Shown in pieces: positions 54,619 through 63,999 of a stretch of 64,000 bases of DNA. Below the pieces are notes generated by a model. The model was not told the DNA's origin and did not search any database. It worked only from the letters and a program-made list of their open reading frames with translations. A program made the translations under genes and the position numbers. This DNA is from Chitinophagales bacterium (GTDB taxonomy: Bacteria > Bacteroidota > Bacteroidia > Chitinophagales > UBA10324): the NCBI GenBank assembly GCA_013816805.1, contig JACDDS010000018.1:22051-86050 (forward strand), written 5' to 3'. The number at the start of each line of letters is the position of its first letter. Position 1 is the first letter of the stretch.

Positions 54619-55806
54619 ATGACGCTGGTAGCAAAAGCACAACACCTTCAGGAGAAAAGTATTTTAGTTGGACTTATTCATGGCGGGCAAAAGGAAGAGC
54701 AGATGAATGAATATCTTGATGAGCTGGCATTCCTTGCTGAAACTGCGGGAGCTATAACTATGAGACGTTTTACTCAAAAGCTCCATGCACCTGATCCGCG
54801 CACCTTTATTGGCCCCGGAAAATTGGAGGAAGTAAAAGACTATGTAGAAGCAAAAGAGATAGACCTGGCAATTTTTGATGATGATCTCACAGGAAAGCAG
54901 ATCAATAATATTGAGAAGGAATTAAAGATTAAAATTCTCGACCGCAGCAACCTGATCCTCGACATTTTTGCCAATAGGGCCCGCACGGCTCAGGCAAAAG
55001 CACAGGTGGAACTGGCGCAGCTTCAATACCTGCTTCCACGCTTAAAGGGACTGTGGAGCCACCTTGAGCGCCAGCGCGGAGGAATAGGAATGCGCGGACC
55101 GGGTGAAAAAGAAATTGAGACGGACCGCCGTATTGTAAAGTATCAGATAGCGCTGTTAAAAAAAGAGCTCGAAAAAATTGATAAGCAAAATCAAACACAG
55201 CGCAAATCAAGAGGAGAGTTAATCCGCGTTGCACTGGTCGGATATACCAACGTAGGTAAATCTACCCTAATGAATGTGCTCAGTAAATCAGAGGTATTTG
55301 CCGAAAACAAGCTGTTCGCAACGCTGGATACTACCACGAGAAAAGTGGTAATGGGCCGTATGCCTTTTCTTCTTAGTGATACGGTAGGCTTTATTCGTAA
55401 GCTGCCCCATCACCTGGTTGAAAGTTTTAAATCGACGCTTGATGAAGTTCGTGAATCAGATATTTTGCTGCACGTGGTAGACATTTCTCATCCTCAGTTT
55501 GAAGAGCAGATTCAGGTGGTTAATGAAACGCTCGTTGAATTAAAAGCACAGAATAAACCTACTCTTTTGGTATTTAATAAAATGGACCTCTACGAACAAA
55601 ATTATTTTGATGAATTTCTTTCTGAAACGGTTCGTGAAGAATTACTGCGCAATCTAAAACATGCCTGGAGCAAGCAAACGAATGGAAATGCTGTATTCAT
55701 TTCAGCCACCAAAAAAGAACATGTGGATGACCTGAAAACTAAGGTCTATGACCTGGTTAAAGAACTCTATTTAGAGCGATATCCGTATAAGGCTGCATTC
55801 TTTTAA
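54619..55806 (+). CDS. hflX: GTPase HflX
   Basis: A 395-residue ribosome-associated GTPase, complete. The N-terminal glycine-rich HflX domain (RRFTQKLHAPDPRTFIGPGK, IFDDDLTGKQINNIEK, HLERQRGGIGMRGPGEKEIE) precedes a G domain: G1 GYTNVGKSTLMN, G3 DTVGFIRKLPHHL, G4 NKMD. It helps rescue stalled or stressed ribosomes. Monocistronic here. Confidence 0.97.
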   Translation: MTLVAKAQHLQEKSILVGLIHGGQKEEQMNEYLDELAFLAETAGAITMRRFTQKLHAPDPRTFIGPGKLEEVKDYVEAKEIDLAIFDDDLTGKQINNIEKELKIKILDRSNLILDIFANRARTAQAKAQVELAQLQYLLPRLKGLWSHLERQRGGIGMRGPGEKEIETDRRIVKYQIALLKKELEKIDKQNQTQRKSRGELIRVALVGYTNVGKSTLMNVLSKSEVFAENKLFATLDTTTRKVVMGRMPFLLSDTVGFIRKLPHHLVESFKSTLDEVRESDILLHVVDISHPQFEEQIQVVNETLVELKAQNKPTLLVFNKMDLYEQNYFDEFLSETVREELLRNLKHAWSKQTNGNAVFISATKKEHVDDLKTKVYDLVKELYLERYPYKAAFF

Positions 55807-55875
55807 GACAGTCTCAAACAATTAAAAGTGTATGCAGATACCTTATTAAACTAACATCTGGAATTGAACCATGTC

Positions 55876-56658
55876 TTACCTGGTTTCATTCTGCATGTTG
55901 CGAACTATTTTAACAACGAGGTTTCTGGGCGTAAACCGAATTGATTCAACCATTAACTTATTTACAAGACCGTGCACTGCAACTGCCTTGCCCTTCATCA
56001 TTGCTTTGTAGCCATATGCTGCTACCTCTGCGGAGCTTTCCAGCTTTTTACCTTTTATTAATTTAGAATTGTGCAAATCAGCCTTTTCCTGGAAGCCACT
56101 TTCAGTTGGGCCCGGACATAGAGCTGTAACCGTTATATTGTAAGGCTTCAATTCATCATAAATTGCTTCGCTGAAATGCAATACAAAAGCTTTGGTTGCA
56201 TAATAAACCGCCATGGTAGGGCCCGGCTGAAATGCTGCCGTGGAGGCTACATTCATAATTTTTCCACCCTTTCTTTCTTTCATTCCGGGTAAAAATAATT
56301 TACAGAATTGCGTTAGCGTAACCATGTTAAGGTTCATCATTTCTTCCAGCTTATTCCAGTCAGCATCTATAAACATTTCAAAGTCACCGAAACCGGCATT
56401 ATTTACCAGGTAATCAATTTGTATATCCGCACTTTTTAATTGATTAAAAATAAAAGCTGCTGCTCCTTTTTGTGACAGATCTTTTATAATCACCATCACT
56501 TCTGCTTTGAACTGCTGTCTTAACTGCTCTGCAAGCTGATTAAGCTTTAATTCATTGCGGGCTATTAACACCAGGTCATGTTTATGCTTAGCAAATTCTT
56601 TTGCAAGTTCCATTCCTATGCCACCGGAAGCGCCTGTTATGAGTGCAGTATTTTTCAC
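55876..56658 (-). CDS. short-chain dehydrogenase/reductase (SDR)
   Basis: A 260-residue classical SDR: cofactor motif TGASGGIG (8-15), NNAGFG, catalytic Ser139 in NVASTAAFQ, and Tyr152/Lys156 in VYYATKA. The C-terminal RFTPRNLVVKIVRNM-type end resembles DltE/YqjQ-like members. Substrate unknown. Confidence 0.92.
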   Translation of the reverse strand: MKNTALITGASGGIGMELAKEFAKHKHDLVLIARNELKLNQLAEQLRQQFKAEVMVIIKDLSQKGAAAFIFNQLKSADIQIDYLVNNAGFGDFEMFIDADWNKLEEMMNLNMVTLTQFCKLFLPGMKERKGGKIMNVASTAAFQPGPTMAVYYATKAFVLHFSEAIYDELKPYNITVTALCPGPTESGFQEKADLHNSKLIKGKKLESSAEVAAYGYKAMMKGKAVAVHGLVNKLMVESIRFTPRNLVVKIVRNMQNETR

Positions 56659-56683
56659 CTGAGTTTATTTATGAGACGATTTA

Positions 56684-56705
56684 ACAATTAAATTCTTTTA
56701 ATTGT
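56684..56705. repeat. 9-bp inverted repeat in a divergent promoter region
   Basis: ACAATTAAA (56684-56692) and TTTAATTGT (56697-56705), 4 nt apart, lie between the divergent SDR and O-methyltransferase genes. It could be an operator, but its all-AT composition makes chance plausible. Confidence 0.25.
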
Positions 56706-56861
56706 AAACCCCTGTCTGGAGAATTACTTATAGACTTATATTACCTGGTCCTTTTATGAGGGATATTAAACTGGTCACTTCAGAAATTCTTGTTTGTAAA
56801 TACACTGCTAAATTATTTACTTATTCTTTAGGCTTTTTACCTTTGCTGATAATATACATCC

Positions 56862-57497
56862 ATGAATTTCCTTCCTGAAGAAATTGAAAACTATTCGCAG
56901 CAATATACAACTGCAGAAGATAATGTATTAGAAGAACTCAATCGGGAAACTTACGCCCGGATCTTAATGCCGCAAATGCTCTCCGGTCATCTGCAAGGTC
57001 AGTTTTTACGAATGATAAGCAAACTGATTCGGCCTCAGAATATTCTTGAGATTGGGACATTTACCGGCTATTCTGCCATTTGCCTGAGCGCCGGATTGCA
57101 GGATAATGGCACTCTTTATACTATTGATACAAATGAAGAATTAAAAGAAACAACAGAGAAATACTTATCAAAAGCGGGTATCGCTAACCGTGTAAAATTT
57201 CTTATAGGAAAAGCCGTTGAAATTATTCCTTTGCTGAATGTGGTTTTTGACCTGGTTTATATCGATGCTGATAAACAAAATTATAGCCGCTATTACGATA
57301 TGGTTTTTGATAAAGTGAATAGCGGTGGGTTGATTTTGGCAGACAATGTTTTATGGAGTGGAAAAGTAGTAAGAAATGAGCCTGATGAAGAAACACAGGC
57401 ATTAATTGCATTTAATAATAAGATTAAAAGTGATCCTCGTATAGAGCATATATTGTTGCCGTTACGGGATGGCGTAATGATGATCAGGAAAAAATGA
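56862..57497 (+). CDS. O-methyltransferase (class I, caffeoyl-CoA type)
   Basis: A 211-residue SAM-dependent O-methyltransferase: ILEIGTFTGYSAICLSAGL (SAM motif I), LYTIDTNEEL, FDLVYIDADKQNY (catalytic metal Asp) and GLILADNVLWSGKV (motif with Asp-Asn). Likely Mg2+ dependent; acceptor unknown. It begins 63 nt before the glucosaminidase gene on the same strand. Confidence 0.94.
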   Translation: MNFLPEEIENYSQQYTTAEDNVLEELNRETYARILMPQMLSGHLQGQFLRMISKLIRPQNILEIGTFTGYSAICLSAGLQDNGTLYTIDTNEELKETTEKYLSKAGIANRVKFLIGKAVEIIPLLNVVFDLVYIDADKQNYSRYYDMVFDKVNSGGLILADNVLWSGKVVRNEPDEETQALIAFNNKIKSDPRIEHILLPLRDGVMMIRKK

Positions 57498-57560
57498 TTG
57501 CACAATTCACGCGAAGATGGAAATCGTAAGCGTTTATTTCCAGCGTAAAACACGATAGGA

Positions 57561-58754
57561 ATGAAATTAAGAACTGTATTTTTTTTTCTCTTTTTTATTT
57601 GTTACAGATCATTTGCGCAATCATATGATGAACTGGTAGATCAGTATATCAATCAATATAAAGATATAGCCATAGAAGAGATGCAGCGAACCGGAATACC
57701 TGCAAGCATCACACTTGCCCAGGGCATTATTGAATCTTCTGCCGGTCAAAGCCCACTGACCACTCAGGCTAATAATCATTTTGGAGTAAAGTGTCATGAT
57801 GATTGGAATGGAGAAACTTACTTATATGACGACGATCGTAAAAATGAGTGCTTTCGTAAATATCCTTCCGCACTCGATTCTTTTAAAGACCACTCCGATT
57901 TTTTAAAGATGCATCAGCGCTATTCTGTATTATTTACTTATGTCGCGGATGATTATAAAGAATGGGCAAAAGGATTAAAAAAATGCGGCTATGCCACTAA
58001 CCCGCACTATGCAGGCATTCTTATAAAATGCATAGAAGACTATGATCTGCACCAGTGGGATTTAGAAGATGCAGAACGCGCTGCCTGGTTTGCAAAGGTC
58101 AACCAATCAGAAGAAAAAAAATTGAACATTAAGGAAGAAGGAAATCCCGAAATAGTAAATTCTTCTTTAACCAGTGTGAATGCGGAAGAGCGTATTTCCA
58201 TATTCAATAACATAAAAACAGTTACGCTGCAGCCGGAAGAATCGCTTAAGGATCTCGCTACTACTTATGAAATCAGCATGAAACGTCTTCTGCGATATAA
58301 TGATATTTCTACTGCCTCACAGCTGGTTGCAGGCAACACGGTTTACCTGCAGCCCAAACGCAGTCATGGCGACGCAGATACGGTAATCATAAAAGAAGGT
58401 GAGACTATGTTTGATATTGCCCGTGACCATGGTATTCAGCTCGACGAATTGTATAAAAAAAACTTGCTCGATCAGGGCGCACAACCTGCATCCGGTCAAG
58501 TTATTTATCTGCGGGAAAAAAGAGAAGTGGCTCCATTAACAGCAACTGCTGTCACTAAAGATTCAGTAAAAATTTCTAAAATAAGCCCTGATAAAATTGA
58601 ACTGTTAAAGCCGCAATATCATGTAGTGGCAAAAGGCGATACCCTCTTTTCTATTTCTAAAAAATATAATCTGACTATTGATGAGCTGAAAGGAATTAAC
58701 AAGCTTCGCTCAAGCCAGATATATGTTGGTGAGAAATTAAGAGTTGAAAAGTGA
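57561..58754 (+). CDS. glucosaminidase-LysM cell-wall hydrolase
   Basis: A 397-residue exported protein: signal to about residue 19 (ending SFAQ), a glucosaminidase (lysozyme-like) domain (about 22-165) with TLAQGIIESSAGQSPLTT, FGVKCHDDWNG and FRKYPSALDSFKDHSDFL, then three LysM units (about 222-270, 271-322, 348-396; best the last, HVVAKGDTLFSISKKYNLTI). It would cleave peptidoglycan glycan strands while LysM holds the wall. Confidence 0.93.
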   Translation: MKLRTVFFFLFFICYRSFAQSYDELVDQYINQYKDIAIEEMQRTGIPASITLAQGIIESSAGQSPLTTQANNHFGVKCHDDWNGETYLYDDDRKNECFRKYPSALDSFKDHSDFLKMHQRYSVLFTYVADDYKEWAKGLKKCGYATNPHYAGILIKCIEDYDLHQWDLEDAERAAWFAKVNQSEEKKLNIKEEGNPEIVNSSLTSVNAEERISIFNNIKTVTLQPEESLKDLATTYEISMKRLLRYNDISTASQLVAGNTVYLQPKRSHGDADTVIIKEGETMFDIARDHGIQLDELYKKNLLDQGAQPASGQVIYLREKREVAPLTATAVTKDSVKISKISPDKIELLKPQYHVVAKGDTLFSISKKYNLTIDELKGINKLRSSQIYVGEKLRVEK

Positions 58755-58787
58755 AAGGGAATTTCTAAGGTGCTTTTCTTGCCGCAA

Positions 58788-59492
58788 TCAATTTATATCT
58801 CCCTGCATCGGCCTTATCAGGATTTCTTCTACTACTGTCTGCGGTGAAAGGATGAAGGCATTCCACACTGCGCGGGCTATATCTTCTGCCTTCATGAAAC
58901 GCTCCTCCGGAAGATCCATGCCCTCCCACGAATTGGTGAGCGTAGCCCCGGGTAACAACGCCGTAACTTTAATATTATAGGGAATCATTTCCAAGCGCAG
59001 GTTTTTAGTGTAACCCAGCAATGCAAACTTTGAAATCCCATATGATCCACCATTGGGATAGCCCTGCAGGCTGGCAGTGGAGCAGATATTAAAGATGTGA
59101 CCGCTCTTTTCGCGGATCATCATCTTAATTAAAAACTGGGTGAGGTAATAAGCACTGTACAGGTTCGTCCTGATCAGTTTTTCCAATGTTCCCCCTTTCT
59201 CCTTGTGCACCTGGCCGGGCAAAAAGATTCCGGCATTGTTAACTATCACCGAAAGGATGTTCCATTTGCTCCTTATGAGATCGGCAAAAACTTTTAGCTG
59301 TTTTTTATCGGAAACATCGCATTGCTGTGCAAGTATGTCAATATCCGGAAACTTCTGCTGCAGCGATTCGCAGAACTGATCCAATTCTTTTTTATTACGC
59401 GAACAGATGGCAAGGTTGAAGCCTTCTGCAGCAAATTTTTCTGCAATTGCTTTTCCAATGCCTTTTGTAGCTCCTGTAATTACTGCATTCAT
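58788..59492 (-). CDS. short-chain dehydrogenase/reductase (SDR)
   Basis: A 234-residue SDR: TGATKGIG (7-14), NNAGIF, catalytic Ser138 in NICSTASLQ, and Tyr151/Lys155 in SYGISKF. It shares only the family with the SDR at 55876. A TAnnTTTG-like box precedes it. Substrate unknown. Confidence 0.92.
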   Translation of the reverse strand: MNAVITGATKGIGKAIAEKFAAEGFNLAICSRNKKELDQFCESLQQKFPDIDILAQQCDVSDKKQLKVFADLIRSKWNILSVIVNNAGIFLPGQVHKEKGGTLEKLIRTNLYSAYYLTQFLIKMMIREKSGHIFNICSTASLQGYPNGGSYGISKFALLGYTKNLRLEMIPYNIKVTALLPGATLTNSWEGMDLPEERFMKAEDIARAVWNAFILSPQTVVEEILIRPMQGDIN

Positions 59493-59511
59493 ATTGTTCT
59501 TCCGATAATCC

Positions 59512-59519
59512 CAAACGTA
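59512..59519 (-). promoter_or_regulatory. candidate Bacteroidota -7 promoter element
   Basis: On the minus strand the sequence reads TACGTTTG, fitting the Bacteroidota -7 consensus TAnnTTTG, 19 nt before the SDR start codon at 59492. No exact TTTG was seen at -33, so support is partial. Confidence 0.35.
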
Positions 59520-59615
59520 GCTTTATTTTTGGAAATCGTCATTTTCAGCATCAGGCAGTTGAATTCAAATATTAAAATTACAATTTGGTATCTTCCATTA
59601 TTTTTGATTTTAATA

Positions 59616-62600
59616 CTATTGAACGATAAATTGCTGCAGTTCAGCAACACTACCATCAGCCTTCAAACCTTTCAAAAGGTAAAAACCCTTCGGAAACATG
59701 CTTACATCCACTGAAACTTTTGAATCTATAGTTCCATGGTAAAAAGACCTTCCTAAGAGATCCAACAATATAACTTTCCGTATTTCGGAGGTTCCTCTCA
59801 ATTCTATGGTAACCTGCTTCTGTGCTGGATTTGGATATACAAAGAGCATAGATGGTTTACTTTTAGAACCACTTTGCATTTGTGTATAATACTTTGCAAA
59901 GATATCTTCCACATTTTCTCCCGAAAGTCTTTCGGCACTGCTATCTATTTCTTCATCTAATATTTTCGCTACCATTATAAGGTTAACGATGGAATCTACT
60001 GTAGGTAACTCAATGCCGTCAACTGTAGTAAGTGTCCAGGAGGTGTTTAAGGAGTCGTAATTTAAGCCAAGAACAGAAAGGGTGGAGAAGTTCTCACGGG
60101 TATTATCATTATCCTTTATTATAAAATCATCATAGGCATCACTAAAGGCATCCGTTACAATATCGGAGACTGAGAGTGATGAATCCTCTTCTCCCGAATC
60201 GGCTATTCTTGCCTGGCCATTGCAAAACGAACAATCATACGTTGAAGGAACGCACACAGATATAGGCTGTCTGTCGAATGTTACTCCGCCCGATGATGAG
60301 CAAGTGGCTGAATTCTGAAACTTATAGCTCGACGGTGCTGGCGGGACATTTACTCCGCCAGGCGGGCACCAGATATTTCTTCGGGCCTTGATCGTAGTTA
60401 TAGGATTTGAAGCTTGCGTGTAGCACATGTCGAACAGCAGGGCACTATTACCGGTGTTCCGTGTAAACCATAAAGGATTGAACAATCCATTGTTATCGCT
60501 ATTAATATCATTTGTAACAGGATCGATATTCAAAATAGTGTTAGTTCCTTTTATGCCTGCGCCGCCATCCCTGACGACCATAGCACAACCGGCATCACCC
60601 ATAGTAAGCATAGAAGTATACGCGCCGCTGCCACTGTTCCAGCTTCCATACAGTGCCATTCCGGTAACAAGTGTCTGATCAACTTTAGCTCCGTTTCGCA
60701 TCCAGATCTTCGAGTCTACACCGTATATTCCGGTATTACAGTTATAAACAGAGCTGCCATCCATGTAAAGCGCTTTCACGTCAGTCAGATTAAATCCCTG
60801 ATCGTATCCCTGGATCTCACCGCCGTCCATTGTAGTGTTTTTACAGTTGATAAGTGAAATAGCTTTGGAACCAGCAGCAAGATTATAAGTAGGCGTGCAA
60901 TCGATGATGCGCATTTTATCTACCTGGTTGCAATTGATGGCGGCAGGGCAATTGGAGAAGCTGCAGGTATTGATATTTACCTGAAGCGGAAGGGCAATCT
61001 GCCGGAGCTCAAGGCCTGTAGCAAAATTTGTAAACGTGCTGTTTTTAATGTCGCACACGGTACTGATTGTTTTTCCATATAATCCTTCATTACCGATAGG
61101 CGCAGATGAAAAACCGGTGAAATTTACATGATTGACATCTATAGACGCATTCAACACTTTAATCTTCGCATTATTATGGATACTCACATCGCCATTTTTA
61201 ATCGTCACTGGATGACCGTCCAGCGTTAGCACTACATTGTCATCAAGCTCTATCATTTTATGCCCTTGCCCCGCACCATCCCATATAATATCACTATTGT
61301 TGCTCAACGTTAAATTGGAGTTATTCATGAAATGGTAAAAGCCGGTTCCCTGATAAATGAAATCTGCGCCGTTGTCAAATTTCAGGGTACCTTCCACCCG
61401 CAGCTCGGCTGTATATTGGTTATATTGCGGGTAGTTAAGCTGAATTCCCTGACCTGCTACATTATTCTTGATTATGATCTTACCGCCTGGTTCTATGTCT
61501 ACTAAACCATCATTCCAGATGTAAAGCATGGCTCCGTCTTCAAGAATAAGGGTACTGCCCTTCTGTACGTATACTGCAGCCCCTTCGTGAACTTCTAATT
61601 TGCTTCCCGCTTGCATTGTTAATGTACTTCCATTTTTGATGTAAAGACTTCCATATGGATCGATATGAAAATATGAATTGGGCAGGCAGGTCATCACAGT
61701 GGGTTGTGCGAAACGATATTGGCCGGAGACCGGATCGTTATCATAGGCAATATGCTGAGTGGGACTCGCGCCGCGATCGAGCGTAACAGAATGTCCGCCT
61801 GTTATATTTACCGAATACTCGGTTGGATCATTAAGGGGAAGGTTCGCTGGATCAAAATGCACGCTCGGATGAAGTTGAATATCAGGTGCGCACCATCGAG
61901 CATCATTAATAATGTCATAATCATCCCAACGAATTCTTACCTTAAGATCTACTGGAGTTTCACCCATCATGTTTGTTGCTCCCCAGGTGGTGTTTGGAAT
62001 TTCATTTAAAATCTCTATCGACAATCCATTAAGGTGGATCGTGCGATTTTCGTATTGGTCAAAGAAATATGGACTCGTACTGCTTGTTGGCGGATTAATA
62101 TCGTTAGCCACATTAAATTCATGACTCTGAAGAGTTAAAACGGTAACAGGCGAAGGATTTGTTGAAATACCAATCTTCGATTTGCCTGAAGCAAGACTGA
62201 ATGCATCTTCCGAATCGCCATATCCTTGCATATTGCAACTAAATGCGCCATTCACCACTTCTCCTCTGTATACATCGCTGCTATCAGCATATGGAGATCC
62301 GAGCAAAATTCGTCCATCTCCTGTTCGATCATAGTAATTAAACAAATCAGAGCATCCTGTAAATGGGTTGGGAAGTGTATTGTAAGATGATTTGTCAAAA
62401 GGCACTACGTAGGTACTGCTGTTTTGCCAGCAAGCACCCAGTTGCTCTAAATTAGGGCGATAATCGAAATCGAAATTTCCTTCGGCTTGTATTGGCATCA
62501 TCCAACTACCTAAGCAATTTGGATCGTAGTAGTCATAAACATCCTGAAAAATATCTGTCGAATGCCCGGGGTCGGTGGTGAGTTTCCTGTCTTTGCCAAC

Positions 62601-62900
62601 CTGAATGTATGCGTACATTCCGCTTGCCCATGGTGTGGAATTAAAAGCCCCTTCATTATTTTCATGATCAAACTCTGAAATCATCTGATGATTTTCAAGC
62701 CATAAATATTGGTTCTTGATCGCACCGGGCGCTGTATTGCTGCCGCCAACATAATCAATGTAGGGCAGCTTGATCCTGATCGCATCGCCCGATTTGCAAA
62801 AGTCGCGCAGAATGTAAACGCCACCATCGGGATTATTATCCTGAGAGTAATGCTCAAAGTCAATGAGTGTTGTTCCGGTTTCATTAAGAGCACCCAGCAA
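59616..62900 (-). CDS. giant T9SS type A cargo protein, C-terminal fragment of a frameshifted gene
   Basis: 1094 residues, from an out-of-frame start of the gene beginning at 63826. Much of it is right-handed beta-helix-like: GSLYIKNGSTLTMQAGSKLE, VYVQKGSTLILEDGAMLYI, GGKIIIKNNVAGQ, NITFTGFSS-type rungs and INTCSFSNCPAAINC. It ends in a type A sorting tail (SMLFVYPNPAQKQVTIEL, VILLDLLGRSFYHGT, SMFPKGFYLLKGL). A single missing base near 62920 divides it from the N-terminal part. Extracellular; ligand unknown. Confidence 0.85.
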   Translation of the reverse strand: MLGALNETGTTLIDFEHYSQDNNPDGGVYILRDFCKSGDAIRIKLPYIDYVGGSNTAPGAIKNQYLWLENHQMISEFDHENNEGAFNSTPWASGMYAYIQVGKDRKLTTDPGHSTDIFQDVYDYYDPNCLGSWMMPIQAEGNFDFDYRPNLEQLGACWQNSSTYVVPFDKSSYNTLPNPFTGCSDLFNYYDRTGDGRILLGSPYADSSDVYRGEVVNGAFSCNMQGYGDSEDAFSLASGKSKIGISTNPSPVTVLTLQSHEFNVANDINPPTSSTSPYFFDQYENRTIHLNGLSIEILNEIPNTTWGATNMMGETPVDLKVRIRWDDYDIINDARWCAPDIQLHPSVHFDPANLPLNDPTEYSVNITGGHSVTLDRGASPTQHIAYDNDPVSGQYRFAQPTVMTCLPNSYFHIDPYGSLYIKNGSTLTMQAGSKLEVHEGAAVYVQKGSTLILEDGAMLYIWNDGLVDIEPGGKIIIKNNVAGQGIQLNYPQYNQYTAELRVEGTLKFDNGADFIYQGTGFYHFMNNSNLTLSNNSDIIWDGAGQGHKMIELDDNVVLTLDGHPVTIKNGDVSIHNNAKIKVLNASIDVNHVNFTGFSSAPIGNEGLYGKTISTVCDIKNSTFTNFATGLELRQIALPLQVNINTCSFSNCPAAINCNQVDKMRIIDCTPTYNLAAGSKAISLINCKNTTMDGGEIQGYDQGFNLTDVKALYMDGSSVYNCNTGIYGVDSKIWMRNGAKVDQTLVTGMALYGSWNSGSGAYTSMLTMGDAGCAMVVRDGGAGIKGTNTILNIDPVTNDINSDNNGLFNPLWFTRNTGNSALLFDMCYTQASNPITTIKARRNIWCPPGGVNVPPAPSSYKFQNSATCSSSGGVTFDRQPISVCVPSTYDCSFCNGQARIADSGEEDSSLSVSDIVTDAFSDAYDDFIIKDNDNTRENFSTLSVLGLNYDSLNTSWTLTTVDGIELPTVDSIVNLIMVAKILDEEIDSSAERLSGENVEDIFAKYYTQMQSGSKSKPSMLFVYPNPAQKQVTIELRGTSEIRKVILLDLLGRSFYHGTIDSKVSVDVSMFPKGFYLLKGLKADGSVAELQQFIVQ

Positions 62901-62917
62901 AGTGCTTCTATTTCCAA

Positions 62918-63826
62918 TCAGCCAAGATGATGGCGGTCATATCCACAATATATATCTGAAGGATTATCATACTGTGCGGTAGTGCAATACATCTTCGGTG
63001 CTGTCATAAAAGTCCAAGGTCCAGCCCCTCCGCCGCTATGCCAGTTATTCCCTCCGAAAAGTCCGTGCAGAAATTCAGCGGTAAATGTGAGCCATGCATC
63101 ATGCCTGCTGCATCCTCCCCATGAAGAAGCAAGATAAGTAGTATAGGGACCACTTGCATCGCTTAACGCAACGATATTGCTACCATTTACCCCTGCTCCG
63201 CCCGCACAGGAACCTGCAATTTTTCCGTACAGGTTGTGATTCCAAATGATAAACACTATATCAATAACATTGTTCGGATCATTTGCATTGCTTTTCTGCA
63301 AACCTTTGCTGTAGCTGTCAATAATATCGAAGTCGGTCAATTGCTTTCCATGCGCTGTCGAATTGTTCGTTATGTATGAGGCGAGCGCATTCAGGCCGGC
63401 GGAAAAACAGTAGTCGGTTAGGCCGGAGGCGGTACAAGGCACAATAACACTTGCATAATCGCCGAGCACAACTAAGCTGCCCTGGGAAGCTTCAAAGAAA
63501 TAGTCCGTCAATGTCCCCTTTGTAATGTTCGATGCTCCGGTATAATCCGCATCAAACAACGGTTTAGCTATGGGATAATTTCCACCGCCTGTTTCCCATT
63601 TGGGTGGAGCATTTGCGGGCCATTCATTGTTATCATACACAGGTGCTGTAAGACAGTTACCGGCAGTATAATCTACGTTTGCGTAAACAACAAGTACTCT
63701 TATTTGAATAGGAGTTGCCACCGTTCCTTTCGCAGGCAGCCAGTAACCATTTTCGGAACTTACTGTTTGTGCAATAAGAGAACTCCAACAGATCAGTGAA
63801 ACCAAAAGAGTAGATAACGTTTTCAT
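62918..63826 (-). CDS. giant T9SS cargo protein, N-terminal fragment with a degenerate metallopeptidase-like site
   Basis: 302 residues: signal (ending LIAQ, about 20), then an M6-like peptidase domain with VLVVYANVDYTAGN, YFFEASQGSLVVLGDY, and WLTFTAEFLHGLFGGNNWHSGGG. The usual HExxH reads AEFLH (Ala250-Glu251...His254), so the first zinc ligand is missing and catalysis is doubtful, although the later NNWH is kept. The frame stops after YDRHHLG; continuing in the next frame gives NRSTLLGALNETG of the fragment at 59616-62900. Confidence 0.8.
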   Translation of the reverse strand: MKTLSTLLVSLICWSSLIAQTVSSENGYWLPAKGTVATPIQIRVLVVYANVDYTAGNCLTAPVYDNNEWPANAPPKWETGGGNYPIAKPLFDADYTGASNITKGTLTDYFFEASQGSLVVLGDYASVIVPCTASGLTDYCFSAGLNALASYITNNSTAHGKQLTDFDIIDSYSKGLQKSNANDPNNVIDIVFIIWNHNLYGKIAGSCAGGAGVNGSNIVALSDASGPYTTYLASSWGGCSRHDAWLTFTAEFLHGLFGGNNWHSGGGAGPWTFMTAPKMYCTTAQYDNPSDIYCGYDRHHLG

Positions 63827-63837
63827 AAGAATGAGGA

Positions 63838-63999
63838 TTATTGTTTAATAATTATTTCCTTAAAGAGCTCTTTGCCTTGTTCACCGACTGCCATTATCAG
63901 GTAACACCCAGCAGCCAGGTCGTTGACCAGGCAATGAAAGTTGGATGATCTCATTGTTTCACTGAGGCGAACATTGCCAAGCATGTCCATAATTTTTAT
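63838..63999 (-). CDS. T9SS type A cargo protein, C-terminal end (truncated by window edge)
   Basis: The last 53 codons of a minus-strand gene cut by the right edge: IKIMDMLGNVRLSETM, LAAGCYLIMAVGEQGKELF, KEIIIKQ and TAA (63838-63840). The segment is a type A sorting domain with the Gly-x-Tyr-Leu core. It ends 12 nt before the start of the next cargo gene, so the two may be co-transcribed. Identity of the cargo domain lies outside the window. Confidence 0.75.
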   Translation of the reverse strand: MKIMDMLGNVRLSETMRSSNFHCLVNDLAAGCYLIMAVGEQGKELFKEIIIKQ

